Source of the DNA: Prorocentrum cordatum
Taxonomy: Eukaryota > Sar > Dinophyceae > Prorocentrales > Prorocentraceae
Assembly (NCBI GenBank): GCA_963575745.1
Contig: CAUYUJ010022043.1
Span: 1 to 64,000 of the forward strand
DNA: 64,000 nt
Direction: 5' to 3'
This document shows, one piece after another, positions 54,403-64,000 of the stretch (its first letter is position 1; each line of letters opens with the position of its first letter). Position numbers and translations under genes: made by a program. Under the pieces are notes generated by a model that was given only the letters and a program-made list of their open reading frames with translations, made no database searches and had not been told where the DNA came from.

Positions 54403-56008
54403 TTAGATACCTGGCAGCCATGAAATGAACAATTGTGGCTGAGCCGTCGGCAGGGTCGGCTAACAACGACTCCCAATCAACATCGGAGTCCGATTGAGCC
54501 CGATGTATTGACGGACCCCTGCCTCTCCCAGCACCTCGGGGGCATTCGCGTCGGAAATGTTGTGTGCTGTGGGACATGTCGCACTCCATCGGTACACCGT
54601 TGGCATCTTTTGGGTTTCCTCGCCGTCCTTTGCCTTTGCCTGATGTATGCCTGCGATTTCTGCTAGTACCTAAACACATTTCTTCATGCTGAGGTCCAGT
54701 GAGAGACGCTAGGAATGCAAGTATGCCTCTACCATGCAATCGCCGACGCTGACCTTTGCCATTACTTCGACCCTTGCCTGTTCCTTCAAATGGTCGTCGT
54801 ACAATACGTCTTACCTTTCGGACTGGTTTCTTCATGAACCTCCGCCAACGACGCCTGTGTTTTTGTTAGCCCAAAAATAACCATTGAGCTTGTTGCTCTT
54901 CAGTGAGGTATGTAGGCATATCAGAGTAATCCAGGGCGGTAGCTTCGTCATCGGAAGACGCGCCCGCATCGGTACCGGAGTCGAAGTCAGACTCGGCGGG
55001 TTGCCCCGCTGAGCCCAGTAGGGTCATGGCTTGTGCAAGGGAATCCGCGTCAGGCGGTCCCCCAGGTCTGGCCCAGGAGTCTTGCGACCCCGAGGCCGTT
55101 CCACCATTCTGAGCCAGCAGCGCAGTGGTCTCAGTTGACTGTGGATCATCGTTCCAGACGTTGTTGGCAGGTTGCCCTGCGTTGGCCTCTACGTGGAAGG
55201 TCTCGGTTCGGTGACCGTGGCTAAAGATACCGCCGATATTGCCAGGGGTCCTCTCAGCTACGTGAGCATATGACCTCATGCGTTCAAGTAGAGCGTCAAA
55301 TTGTTGTTGGTCTCTCGGCATGTGGTGGTTCAGAGGCTGCAGGAGTTGTTGTGCGCGCGATGTCCCCACCCCAAGAACTCTGAATCGAATTACTGTCAGG
55401 ATTTGGAAAATGGGGATGTTGAAGCCGGCTGTTTCAACTTCGTAACGGGCTATCTCGAATCGTCCTAACGTCTGGTCGATACGTTCAGCCGCGTGGACTC
55501 GGAAGTCAATAAGAGCCGTGCCAGAGTTGAGTTGGCGTTCCTCTTCTAGGTTCCCGGACTTCGTGCTTCAGAAGAACATAATGTTGGTGGCGCCGTCGGT
55601 GCGGCGACCGCCTATATTGACGGCAAAATTAATAACTGCTGGGGGGACTCTCATGGCTATAGTCCGTGCGAGACCTCTCAAACCTCGCTGCAATGCTGCA
55701 GCTTGCTGGGAGGGCATCATATTGCCTGTAGTCGCAGTGATCCAGGCATGTACTTCGCGGACGACTTCGCAAAAAGGTACTTGACCGGCGGGGTTCCAAT
55801 GGGGGCCGGTCGTTCTTGTGTCTTCTCCGCCCCGCAGATGTCCTGCCGCACGCCCAATAGCAACCCATATGAGCCCAAAGATAATAACCCCAATCCAATG
55901 GCCTCGTAGGTCGTAGTCGGATGTAGTCGGCTGGGACTTATGTTGTTTAGTCGTAACTCTGCGTGGGGTCGGAGGCGGCAGTATGTCGTATCGCATGTTT
56001 CCATGCAT
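54281..56008 (-). pseudogene. gag: Gag polyprotein of element B
   Basis: One continuous frame of about 575 codons interrupted only by TGA at 55,568 and TAA at 54,866. N-terminal hydrophobic helix WIGVIIFGLIWVAIGRAAGH, Gag core EVHAWITATTGNMMPSQQAA and GLRGLARTIAMRVPPAVINF, LLQPLNHHMPRDQQQFDALL, basic block RRRWRRFMKKPVRKVRRIVR, and a zinc knuckle with one Cys lost (CDMSHSTQHFRREC, Ser in place of the second Cys) near 54,535-54,590. Closely parallels Gag A, where the knuckle is intact. Sits directly after the primer-binding site leader. Confidence 0.83.
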
Positions 56009-56261
56009 TATGTCTTCGAAGCAATTTCAAATTGGAGTCGGTGGGTGGAGTTCAGGAGTGTAGTAGCGCAGGGATGTAAGATGTGAATGAGAGACCTCCG
56101 CTTGGACAGAGGTATCGCTGCAAGTTTCCTTGCGGTACTGCGTAGTGATATACATTCCTCCGCGCAAACCCACTGCACCCTGATGTTCCACCATATCTGT
56201 AGTCCACCAGATAGTGCCGTGGATGTTGAGGAATAGAGCAAGAGCTGACCACCATATGCCA

Positions 56262-56273
56262 GCTCCGCTACCA
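56262..56273 (-). other. Primer-binding site of element B
   Basis: The minus strand reads TGGTAGCGGAGC directly after the LTR end CAAACT, without spacer. Left and right LTR flanks diverge exactly at this base, confirming the boundary. Complementary to a tRNA 3' end of the initiator-Met type (inference). Confidence 0.82.
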
Positions 56274-56535
56274 AGTTTGATGGGGGCTGGAGGGCCCACC
56301 CAACAATTTCGCCTCAGGCGAGGCCAAGCTCCTGCTCTGCTGTACCGTAGTAACGATAGTCCCAGTATGAGAGGATGTGCCATCTCAAGCAATCGGAAGA
56401 TCTTCTTGGTCTCGATAGCGATTTTGTGCCTCGCAGCGAGGCGCAGTCATATTTGGGCGGCCGGCCGCTTGGGGCGACGCGGCCGCGGGCGCACGCTCGC
56501 TTCCACTCCTTGCGTCCCTCAGCTCGCTTTAGAGT
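56274..56535 (-). repeat. 5' LTR of element B
   Basis: 262 bp, partner of 38,192-38,454. Differs at roughly 25 positions, mostly transitions. Carries the promoter by analogy with other LTRs; I see no TATA box. Confidence 0.9.
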
Positions 56536-56540
56536 GGCCT

Positions 56541-58140
56541 CTCCCCCCACGTCCAGCTGCATGCACCGCCGCCCCCTCCCTCCCGAGGCTCCCTGGGCGG
56601 CCTGGCGCCTCGTTTGGGTTATCCGAAGCGTCCTGGATGCCCAAGATGGCTTCCAAGACGGCCCAAGGAAGCCACCAAAACCACCAAGATGGTCCACCTC
56701 CAAGACGGCCCAGGATGGCCTCAAGACGGGCCAAGATTCCCCCAAGACGGCGAGGCCAAAATCCGCCGACCCCTTGGGGATCATCGGCGTGTGAGATGCT
56801 TTCCCCCTCCCCAAACCCCTCCCCCGGGAGCCTGGTCCGGTCGATTTGGAGGGGGGGGGGGGGTCGACCACGAGCGCGTCATGGGGCTCTTTCGGTCCCA
56901 AGAGGGGCTACAGACCGCCCAGGAATGCCCCAAGAGGCCTCCAAGACCGCCCACGAGCGCCTCGAAACGCCAAACGAGCGCTCGGAGACGCCCAAGGTGT
57001 GCCCAAGACAGCCCAAGAGGCCTCCAAGACGGCCCAAGAGGTCCCCAAGAGGCCTCTTGGGAGCGGCCCAAGAAGCCAAAATCGTTGATTTTCCATTGGT
57101 TTTTGAAGGAAGGGGGCCTTCTCGCGCTTTCGGCTTTCCGACGCTCCAAGACGGCCCAAGAAGCTCCCAAAACCGCCCCAAGACGGCCCAATAGTCCCCC
57201 AAGACGGCCCCAAGACGGCCAGAGAGGGCCCAAAGACGGCCCAAGAGCCGCCCCAGACGGCCCAAAAGGCTCCCAAGACGAGCCCAAGAGGGGGTGAAGA
57301 GGGGGACCAGAAACCGAAAATCCGAGTCTTCCGCCCCAAGAGGCTTCCAAGACAGCCTCAGACGCCCCCAAGACAACTGCAAAAGTGGACCCTGCCAAAC
57401 CATCCCAAGGCAAATTTCGAACCCTCGACCCCAAGAAGCCCCCAAAAGGATCCAAGAGGCCCCCAAGAAGCCACAAATAAGCCCCAACAACCCCCGAGAG
57501 GCCCACAATAGACCCCAAGAGACCCCAGAACGGCCCCCAAGAGACTTCAAGAGTGCTCCGAGAAGGCCCCTGACAGACATACCAGGACACCTTCAAGAGG
57601 CTCCAAAGACGGCTGCAAGAGGGGGGACAATGTACATCAAGGGGTCGGCGGTGTGGCGTAAGCCCAAGAATCACTGATGTTCATCTGGCTGTTCAATGAG
57701 TTTGCTGCTCTCACCTCTTCGGGCCGCCCGACAGCTCAAGACGGTCCAAGAGGCCTCCAAGGTGGCCCCAAGACGGCCCAGGGGGCCTCCAAGGGTGCCC
57801 CAAGACAGCCCAAAAGGGCCCCAAGATGGCTTAACCCGAGAAAGCCCAAGAGACTCCCAAGACGACCCTCAAGGGACCCAAGAGGGCACCAAGACGGGCC
57901 AGAAGGGGCCCCCAAGACGGACTCCGACGGTGCCAGACGGCCCAAGAGACCCCCAAGACGGCCCTCAAGGGCCCCAAGAGGGCACCAAGACGGGCCAGAG
58001 GGGCCCTCAAGACCGACTCCGAATGCGCCAGACGGTCCAAGAGCGCCCTAAGACGACCTTTGGAGCCCCAAAGAGGCCCCGAGACGCCCCCAAGACGCCC
58101 TCGAGAGGCCTCAAGAAGCCCCCAAGAGATCCCCATGAGG
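56541..58140. repeat. CCAAGACGGCC-type repeat block 4 (largest)
   Basis: Starts with GC-rich unique sequence (56,541-56,640), then 1.5 kb of degenerate CCAAGACGG/CCCAAGAGG words. Linkers lie near 57,068-57,145 (GATTTTCCATTGGTTTTTGA) and 57,650-57,730. Frames on both strands stay open (Lys/Thr/Arg/Pro or Leu/Gly/Ala-rich) only because the repeat lacks stops. Confidence 0.88.
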
Positions 58141-58328
58141 CCTGTTGATTCATTGCTTCTTGCCTCACTCCGCTGCCGTTTGGGCACTAGCTAATTTGGA
58201 GACATCGCGGTGGGGACCCGCGAGAGGAGAACAAGCTAGCCCTCTCACTTTCTCTAGAGGGTCCGGAGGACCCCACGATACAGCTCGGGCTTTGACACTA
58301 GCTTGAGCCACCAGCCCTGAGTACAGTC

Positions 58329-59171
58329 ATGGCGGACGGAGGCAGCAACGGAGGTGGCAGTATTCGTGACAGACGATTCTCGGGCGAAGGAGCAGCTGCA
58401 GTCCAGGACTACAAGGCTTGGAAGAAGTGGGCACGAGCGAGACAACTGGCGGAGAAAGGGCGCGGAGGCAAGTCAGAGACCTTCGGCCCCATGTGTTGCG
58501 CACCCTCTTGGAGGGGGCGGCCGTGGACGCTCTGGAGCATGTGGAGCTGGATGAGTCGGCGGTCGACGGCGGCGAGGAGAAGCTGTTCGCCGTCCTGGAC
58601 GCACGGTACCCAGAGCGGGAGGCGGCCGACCGAGTAGGAGACGCGCTGGAGTCCGTGTTCGGCCTGATGATCCAGAAGGCGGAGCTTACCAGCGCGTGCG
58701 TGGGCAGGGCCCAGACGATATTCATGAAGGCCACGAAGGAGGGCGTGGAGATCCCAGACGTCGCTCAAGGGTTTCTCCTCCTTCGGGGCGCCCGCCTGGG
58801 AGGCGACAGGCGCGTCGTCCTCGCGGCCGGCGAGAGGCAGTGGACATTCGAGAAGCTGGCCCTGGCGCTGAAGACGGTTTGCCCGAAGGTGCTGCCAGAG
58901 CACGGCGTGCACCTGGTGGAGGACGACTACGTGTGGGAGGCAGCCGGCGAGCGAGGAGCATCATCCCGCGGTCGGCTCCCCGGAGGAGGTAGACGCATTC
59001 CTGGCTGAGGTGGAGCAGGATCGTGAGGAACCGATGGAGGAAGATGAGGCCATCCAGGTGCTGGCGACGTGGAAGGAGACCCGGGCGGCGGTCGCAGAGG
59101 AGCGGAAGCGACGTGGCCTGCCGCCCCCGACAGCGCCAGATCTGAAGAAGTTCTCAGCGCGAGTCCGCTGC
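58329..59171 (+). pseudogene. gag: Gag of element C
   Basis: Starts at ATG 58,329 (MADGGSNGGGSIRDRR, then QDYKAWKKWARARQLAEKG). A frameshift near 58,480 leads to LRTLLEGAAVDALEHVELDE, LDARYPEREAADRVGDALES and DVAQGFLLLRGARL, typical of dinoflagellate copia Gag. A second shift near 58,960 leads to SPEEVDAFLAEVEQDREEPM and the basic linker before the zinc knuckle. Forms the particle that holds element RNA. Confidence 0.78.
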
Positions 59172-59921
59172 TGAGCATGTAAGCAGGCGGGCCACTTCAG
59201 CAAGGAGTGCCCGAAGCGAGCCGGCAAAGGTGGTGGCCAGACCCGTTTTGGCCAGAAGTTCGGGGCCGGCTTCGTCGAGAGCTTCTTTGCGGAAGAAAAA
59301 GAGGCCGACCCCTGGAGTGAGATCGAGGAGATCCTGGCGACGTGGGACGACTGGGGCCTCCGAGAGCAGCTGACGGAGGACCACTTCCGGCGTCTGCGCA
59401 GGGAGGTAGACGAGATCGCCGACGACGAAGACGAGGCGGTGACGTTCATGGTGCACTCGCCAGGTGCTGGGGTGATCGACCCCGGTTGTGCTAGGGCCCT
59501 GATCGGCCTGGAGACGCTGAGGGAGCTGATCGAGATGTCCGGGAACGACATCGAGATCGTCGAGGACCACCAGGTGGTCACATTCAACGGGTTCAGCGGT
59601 GACGAACAGCACTCCATCGGCATCTGCAAGATTCCGTGGAGGCTCGGCGACCACATCGAGATGGTCGACGTGTACGTGGTCCCGGGCAAGGCGGGCCTCC
59701 CCCTGAGCAAGCCCCTCCTGAAGAAGCTGGGTTGCAAGCTGGACATGGAGAAGGACGAGCTGGCGTTCCAGAAGTTGGGCGTCCGCGTGCAGCTCCAGAC
59801 GACCCGCGGCGGCCACTACGAGGTGTTGCTCGACGGCTCGTCCGCGGTCCCCATCGTGGACCGGGATTTTCAGTGGGGCCGGGCCGTAGCCCTGAGGCCC
59901 CAGATGAGATGTGCGCAGTGA
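59172..59921 (+). pseudogene. Zinc knuckle and aspartic protease of element C
   Basis: The knuckle reads C-stop-A-C then KQAGHFSKEC: TGA at 59,172 replaces the residue after the first Cys, so the frame is broken inside the motif while the CCHC spacing is kept. The protease follows in the same frame: GAGVIDPGCARALIGLETL (catalytic D-P-G-C instead of D-T/S-G-A) and VYVVPGKAGLPLSKPLLKKL. Ends at TGA 59,919. Confidence 0.72.
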
Positions 59922-59950
59922 ATCAAGCCAGTCCGCGGAGACCGGTCATC

Positions 59951-60390
59951 ATGGAGGTGTTTTCCCCTCCGAGGCTGACCAAGTGGGCCGAGGAGTTTGG
60001 GCTCGAGGATGGCGGAGCGTATGATTTGCAGACAGGTTGGGATGCTCGCCAGCGCGAGGACGTCTCCTGCGACCCGTTCCTCGTGTCGCGCAGCCCCCCC
60101 TGCGGCAAGCTGTCGCCGTTGCAGGCCCTCACGTCCGAGAACAACCGCAAGGATCCTGAGAAGTTTGAGCAAGAGGTCAGGAGGCTGTCTCTTTTATTGT
60201 CTTGTGCCTGGTGATTGCGGAGTGGCAGATGATGCGCGGGAAGCATTTTATACTCGAGCAATCCCGAGGGAGTTCGGCATGGGGCCTGAAGGAGATTACT
60301 CACTTTCTGACGGAGTTTTCCCCCTTCATCGCGGAGGCAGCGGCGTGTAGGTTCGGCAAGCTAGACCGGGTGTCAGGCGTGCCACTCGCC
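59951..60390 (+). pseudogene. PPC-motif domain of element C Pol
   Basis: MEVFSPPRLTKWAEEFGLED, DLQTGWDARQREDVS and FLVSRSPPCGKLSPLQALTS, then after a frameshift near 60,190 KHFILEQSRGSSAWGLKEIT. The SPPC...S.LQ stretch resembles motif IV (PPC with nucleophilic Cys) of C5 cytosine methyltransferases, and FILEQ..SSAW recalls their ENV-like motif. Retrotransposon-borne cytosine methyltransferases are known from dinoflagellates, but I cannot show that this is one; it may be a distant relative without that activity. Confidence 0.5.
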
Positions 60391-60393
60391 TAA

Positions 60394-62484
60394 GTCTGGC
60401 GCTTTGCCTCGGACCTTCCGGAGGTGGCCGAGGAGGTGGGCCGCCAGTGCCGCGGCGGCCACGAGCACCAGGACGTGATGGACAGCGCCGGCGGCATGTA
60501 GCGCTCGGTCTGGTCCCAGATCTACCCGGACAAGCTGGCGAGGGCGTTGGTGCGAGGCGCCTACCGTGCCAGAATGCAGACCCAGAACCAAGTCCGCCAG
60601 ACGGCTGTCCACGAGGCGGAGGCCCTGGGGGTCGACGACCAGGAGGATGACGAGGAGGCGGGCATCGAGGGCAAGGAGCGCCTCACCCTGGACGACCTGT
60701 GCCACGGCAGGCCGCAGATCATCGAGGCAGGCTTGCGACGTCTACATGTCAATCTCGGCCACGCCCCGGTGCCAACCATGATGAGACATCTACGTCATGC
60801 GAATGCGACCGAGGCTGCCCTGAAGATGGCCGCGGAGTTCCGCTGCCCGGAGTGCGACGTCAAGGCAGATCCGAAATCGGTGCGCCCAGCTGCTCCAGAC
60901 ATTGCGCAGCCCCCTCTGAGGTCCATCGGCATGGACGTGAAGGAGCTCCCAGGCTGGATGCCCGATGAGATCGTCAAGGCAGTCAACATCGTTTGCAAAA
61001 CGTCGTCGCTGCAGTCCATGACACCGTTCGATGAGGGCGATGACGAGGTGGCCGCTGACATGCTGCGCCTGCACCGAGACAACTGGACTCGGCCCCACCT
61101 GCGCCCGAAGTGGATCCGCCTCGACCCGGGGAAGCCCCACGTGTCCAAGGTCTTCACGAGCGCGATGGAGCGGGACGGGACCACGATCCTGGACACGGCG
61201 GGCAGCGCCAAGGAGCAGAACGGGAAGGTGGAGCGACATGGGCAGTGGTTCGCCCAGATGCTGCGCGCCGTGATCGCCGAGGTCCAGCCGCAGGACCGCG
61301 GGGAGTGGCGCGAGTGGGTGGCGCAGGTGCAGGAGGTCAAGAACTCCCTCCTGAGCGTCGGAGGGGTCAGCCCAGCCCAGATCGTCTTCGGGCGGAACCC
61401 TGAGGTGCCCGAGGACTTGTTGGTGGACTCGCCGGACATCGTGGCGAACAGCGCGGTCCTGCACGACCCGCCGGCAGTGTTCGCTGCTCGAGTCCGTGCG
61501 GTGGCCCGGCGTCAGGTCCTGAACTACAACGACAAGCAGGCGACCCGCCTGGCCCTGGACGCGCGGCCCCGCAAGCTCGTGGTGTACCAGCCTGGTGACA
61601 TGGTGGTGGTCTGGCGCAACGTGAAGAAGGTGGCTGGGCGACGAGCCCACTATCGCTGGAGGCCTGGCGTGTGCATTGGCGCGGTCCGCGGCAACTACTG
61701 GATTGCCGTGCCGGGCAGCGTGCTGAAGGCCTCTCCGGAGCAGTTGCGTCCGGCTAACTCGGAGGAGAGGGCAGCCTGGCGCTTAGTGGAGTCGTCGCTG
61801 CGGACTCACACCGTCGACCTGGACGACATGAAGGCGAAGTTCTACTCGGACATCACCGAGGACGCTCGGCCGCCGGAGGCCGCCGAGGAGGAGGAGTTCA
61901 TCCCGGAGACTGCAGGGGGCGACGCGCGGCCGGCACCACCTGAGGCCTCACCACAGCCCGAGGTCCCACCACCAGCTGGAGCCGAGCCGCCTGCTGCCGA
62001 CTCCGCCGAGATTCCGGTCCCCGAGGACGAGCCGGGCGACTGGCCTAACGACGGGACAGAGGGCGATCAAGGCAGTGCTGGGCCCGCTGGAGCCTCTGGC
62101 GACTCCGAGCCGGCGGAGGTTCGGAAGCGTCTGCGGTGCAAGACGTCGGTGGAGGAGGTGAAGCGCCCGCGCGTCGAAGGCGAGGTGCCGGCGCCTCCTG
62201 GCAGCGTGGGCCTGGGGCCCCAGGCCCCGAGGGCGAGTGCCGCCCCGAAGCGAAGCCTGTCGGCTCGCCGGCCTGGGCGATCCAAGCAGCAGCGCGTGCA
62301 GTCCGTTCTGGCTGTCGCAGCTTCGCCAGACAGCGACGATGATGACGAGATCCTGGCGGTGGACACGAAGGAGGTCTTGCTGGCCAGAGGCAGGCGAGAG
62401 CTTGACAGGCGAGAACCGCGCTGGTGCTCTAAGGACGGGCTGGCCAAATCGCGCAGGGCTACGCCAAGGAGTATAGCAAGCTGA
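60394..62484 (+). pseudogene. Integrase of element C
   Basis: One frame from 60,202 to 62,484 with TAA at 60,391 and TAG at 60,499. HHCC zinc region: RLHVNLGHAPVPTMMRHLRH and FRCPECD. DDE core: SIGMDVKELPGWMPDEIVKA (first Asp), KWIRLDPGKPHVSKVF (second Asp), AKEQNGKVERHGQWF (Glu). The C-terminal part reads YQPGDMVVVWRNVKKVAGRR and WRPGVCIGAVRGNYWIAVPG, followed by a long acidic/Pro-rich linker and a basic patch. From 60,547 the frame is open for 645 codons. Inserts cDNA. Confidence 0.85.
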
Positions 62485-63480
62485 TCGAGAAGACCCAGGC
62501 TTGGCGCCCCCTTCCGCTTGAGGAGTCGAGGAGAGTGCGGTCTACCCAGCCTGATCGCATCATGGAGCCCCGACCGGTTTTGACGGAGAAGGAGGGCGAG
62601 GAGGGCAACGTGGCAGTCAAGTGTAGGATGACCATCCAGGGGTTCAAGGACCCTGATCTCCTGGAGTTGGCGAAGGCGGGCCGCACTCAGGCCCCGACGC
62701 TGTCCTCCAGACCATCGCCTCGGCCAAGTTTCCCCTGGCCATCGGGGACGTGGCGGGGGCCTTCCTCGAGGCGGACGCGTTGCTGGCGCCGGCGGAGCAC
62801 GGCGCGATCTGCGTTTCGTTGCCGTCGGAGTTCCTGCCGGACGGGATGCGCGGGGATCAGCTCTGCGAGGTTATCAACGGCTGCGGCAGGAGCGACCAGC
62901 CTCAGCTGTGGTGGCTGACCTTCAGCAAGTTCCTGATCGAGGAGCTGGGCTTCGTGCAGCATCCCATGAACCCGTGCGTGCTGCTGCTGTTCGAAGACGT
63001 CGGCGAGTCCGTGGAGTTCGACCTGGACGACTACCGCGTCATCGACGGCCAGGGACCAGAGCCTCTTCGAGCGGCCCGGCCTGGCGACCTGCGCGGGGTC
63101 ATCGGCCAGCACATGGATGACGGCGTGTTCGGAGGACGTGGATCTCAATGGGCCGAGGCTCTGTCACAGCTGAGGCGCCGTTTCCCCTACCGCAAGTGGC
63201 ACGAGAAGGAGGCCGAGTTCGTCGGGTCCCGGCTGCGCCAGCTCCCAGACTACACCATCGTGCAGACGCAGTACCAGTACGCGTCTGAGGAGACGGAGCG
63301 GGTGTCGACCCGCCGACATGCAAGCGCTGATGCTCTGGCGGTCCCGTCAGAGATAAAAGATTTCATCTCCCTCAACCAGCGGGGGAACTGGCTGGCGACT
63401 CAGACCCGCCCAGACCTCAGCATCCCTGTGAGTTCGAACCTGTCGGTGATATCAGGAAAGGAAATATGTTGGCTCGTCGT
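62485..63480 (+). pseudogene. Reverse transcriptase of element C (copia RVT_2 type)
   Basis: From 62,535 WRPLPLEES, AVKCRMTIQGFKDPDLLELA, a shift near 62,700, then LAIGDVAGAFLEADALLAPA (motif A Asp), SKFLIEELGFVQHPMNPCVL and the catalytic GQHMDDGVFGG (HMDD for YVDD), KWHEKEAEFVGSRLRQLPDY and NWLATQTRPDLS. The frame is broken again near 63,470. Confidence 0.83.
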
Positions 63481-63486
63481 GCTTAG

Positions 63487-64000
63487 AAGTTTGCGGACCT
63501 CGAGATCCGATATCCCTCGATCCCCATCGCCGAGCTCACCTTCATCCTCCACTCAGACTACTCGTCGAAAGACATGTCCAACATGGGCCACACGCAGGGG
63601 GGCTACATCATCGGGGTGACTAACAGGGACATGGAGCTAGGCAGGGTTTCCCCGTGGAGCCCATTGATCTGGAGGAGTTATCGGGTGAAGCGGGTGGTCA
63701 AGTCTACCTTGGCGGGGGAGTCGTCAGTGATGACCGACGGTCTCGGGCACTTGGAGTGGGTCATGTGCTTCTTCGCCATGGGGTTCTTTCGAGGCTTCAC
63801 TCTTGGAGATCGGGCTCGTTATCTAAGTAAGTTTAAGAGTCTAGCGGTCATCGGCTGCAAGAGTATCTACGACAATGTGTGCAAGATGGGGAGCCCGTCT
63901 GGGATCGACGATAAGAGGTGTGCAGTAGATATTGCAATAAGTGTGGAGAGCCTGGCACGTCTCGGGGCTGTGTTGCGTTGGGGTCCCACTTCTCTGATGC
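63487..64000 (+). pseudogene. RNase H of element C, partial at window end
   Basis: Open from 63,487 (after TAG at 63,484) to the last base. Motifs: TFILHSDYSSKDMSNMGHTQ (first Asp), VVKSTLAGESSVMTDGLGHL (Glu), VIGCKSIYDNV, where the usual catalytic Asp before C-K-S is Gly. Continues beyond 64,000; the 3' LTR is not in the window. Confidence 0.8.

Larger units (their letters stand above)
49855..55180 (-). repeat. 14-nt hairpin inserts in element B, Gag/accessory half (13 copies)
   Basis: Plus-strand starts: 49,855, 49,882, 50,526, 50,700, 50,850, 52,181, 52,205, 52,616, 53,183, 53,764, 54,221, 54,996, 55,167. The pair 52,181/52,205 is a 24-bp tandem duplication. Stems vary between GCAGG/CCTGC, GCGGG/CCTGC (G-U pair) and GCGGG/CCCGC. 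At 52,616 the codon phase differs (DMRGNLL) from the usual AGQPA. Confidence 0.85.
38187..56540 (-). mobile_element. Giant copia-like LTR retrotransposon B (18.35 kb with target duplications)
   Basis: Bounded by GGCCT at 38,187-38,191 and 56,536-56,540 (5-bp target duplication). LTRs are 38,192-38,454 and 56,274-56,535, about 90% identical by eye. A primer-binding site abuts the right LTR, fixing minus-strand orientation. Order in the element: LTR, PBS, Gag, about 8 kb of extra reading frames, protease, PPC-like region, zinc-binding segment, integrase, reverse transcriptase, RNase H, LTR. Copia elements are usually 5-6 kb, so this one is three times longer. All frames are broken; LTR divergence agrees with an old insertion. 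Confidence 0.88.
58141..64000 (+). mobile_element. Copia-like element C, partial (runs off the window)
   Basis: Order: leader (58,141-58,328, possibly part of a 5' LTR), Gag, zinc knuckle and protease, PPC-motif domain, integrase, reverse transcriptase, RNase H. About 5.9 kb are present. It has no hairpin inserts and differs in Gag from A and B, so it is another lineage. The LTR boundary and primer site were not identified. Confidence 0.82.

Noticed and set aside
56640-58148. Minus-strand frame of about 300 codons, Leu/Gly/Trp-rich
   Set aside because: Reading of the CCAAGACGG repeat (reverse strand CCGTCTTGG); several frames are open together.

Overview
The window looks like nuclear DNA of a dinoflagellate. 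The strongest sign is three copies of a decayed dinoflagellate spliced-leader sequence (ends near 5,618, 7,949 and 11,312), each 32-60 bases upstream of an open reading frame. That is the signature of trans-spliced mRNAs that were reverse-transcribed and put back into the genome. The rest fits: GC-rich sequence, huge microsatellites, satellite arrays, retroelements with decayed frames, a non-GT intron donor, and no bacterial operons, rRNA or tRNA genes that I could find. The species cannot be named from this sequence.

Layout. 1-5,596: TAC microsatellite, GC-rich degenerate repeats and a 131-bp GGATCC-rich tandem array. 5,597-13,302: three retroposed spliced-leader genes of unknown function, two with likely introns and one flanked by pairs of 46-nt palindromes. 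13,345-16,540: simple repeats, a second 131-bp array, long purine/pyrimidine tracts. 16,545-19,740 (minus): a truncated Ty1/copia-like element (A) with Gag and a primer-binding site. 19,741-22,170: CCAAGACGG-type repeats with a 5'-truncated LINE, then a 102-bp satellite. 22,165-33,930 (plus): one old LINE (H) split by two younger LINEs (L1 and L2); L2 has a clean 14-bp target-site duplication. 34,484-36,240: second 102-bp array, TA/GA/CAGA microsatellites, more CCAAGACGG repeats. 36,500-37,812 (minus): a broken EF-hand + SPRY gene. 38,187-56,540 (minus): a giant 18.35-kb copia-like LTR retrotransposon (B) with about 90% identical 262/263-bp LTRs, a GGCCT target duplication and a tRNA primer site. 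56,541-58,140: CCAAGACGG repeats. 58,141-64,000 (plus): a third copia-like element (C), running off the window in RNase H.

The two points most worth following both concern the A/B copia lineage. First, about 33 copies of a 14-nt hairpin (5-bp GC stem, usually a GNRA-type tetraloop on the element's sense strand) are scattered through A and B. They occur in all three reading phases, always in one orientation, with compensatory stem changes, and with at least one filled/empty site pair between A and B. Second, B carries about 8 kb of extra coding sequence between Gag and protease, including what reads as a Tpt1/KptA RNA 2'-phosphotransferase domain and a RING-H2 finger. Element logic: LTR, tRNA-primed minus-strand synthesis, Gag with zinc knuckle, protease, integrase, reverse transcriptase, RNase H. 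All Pol frames here carry stops or frameshifts, so these copies look non-autonomous or dead.
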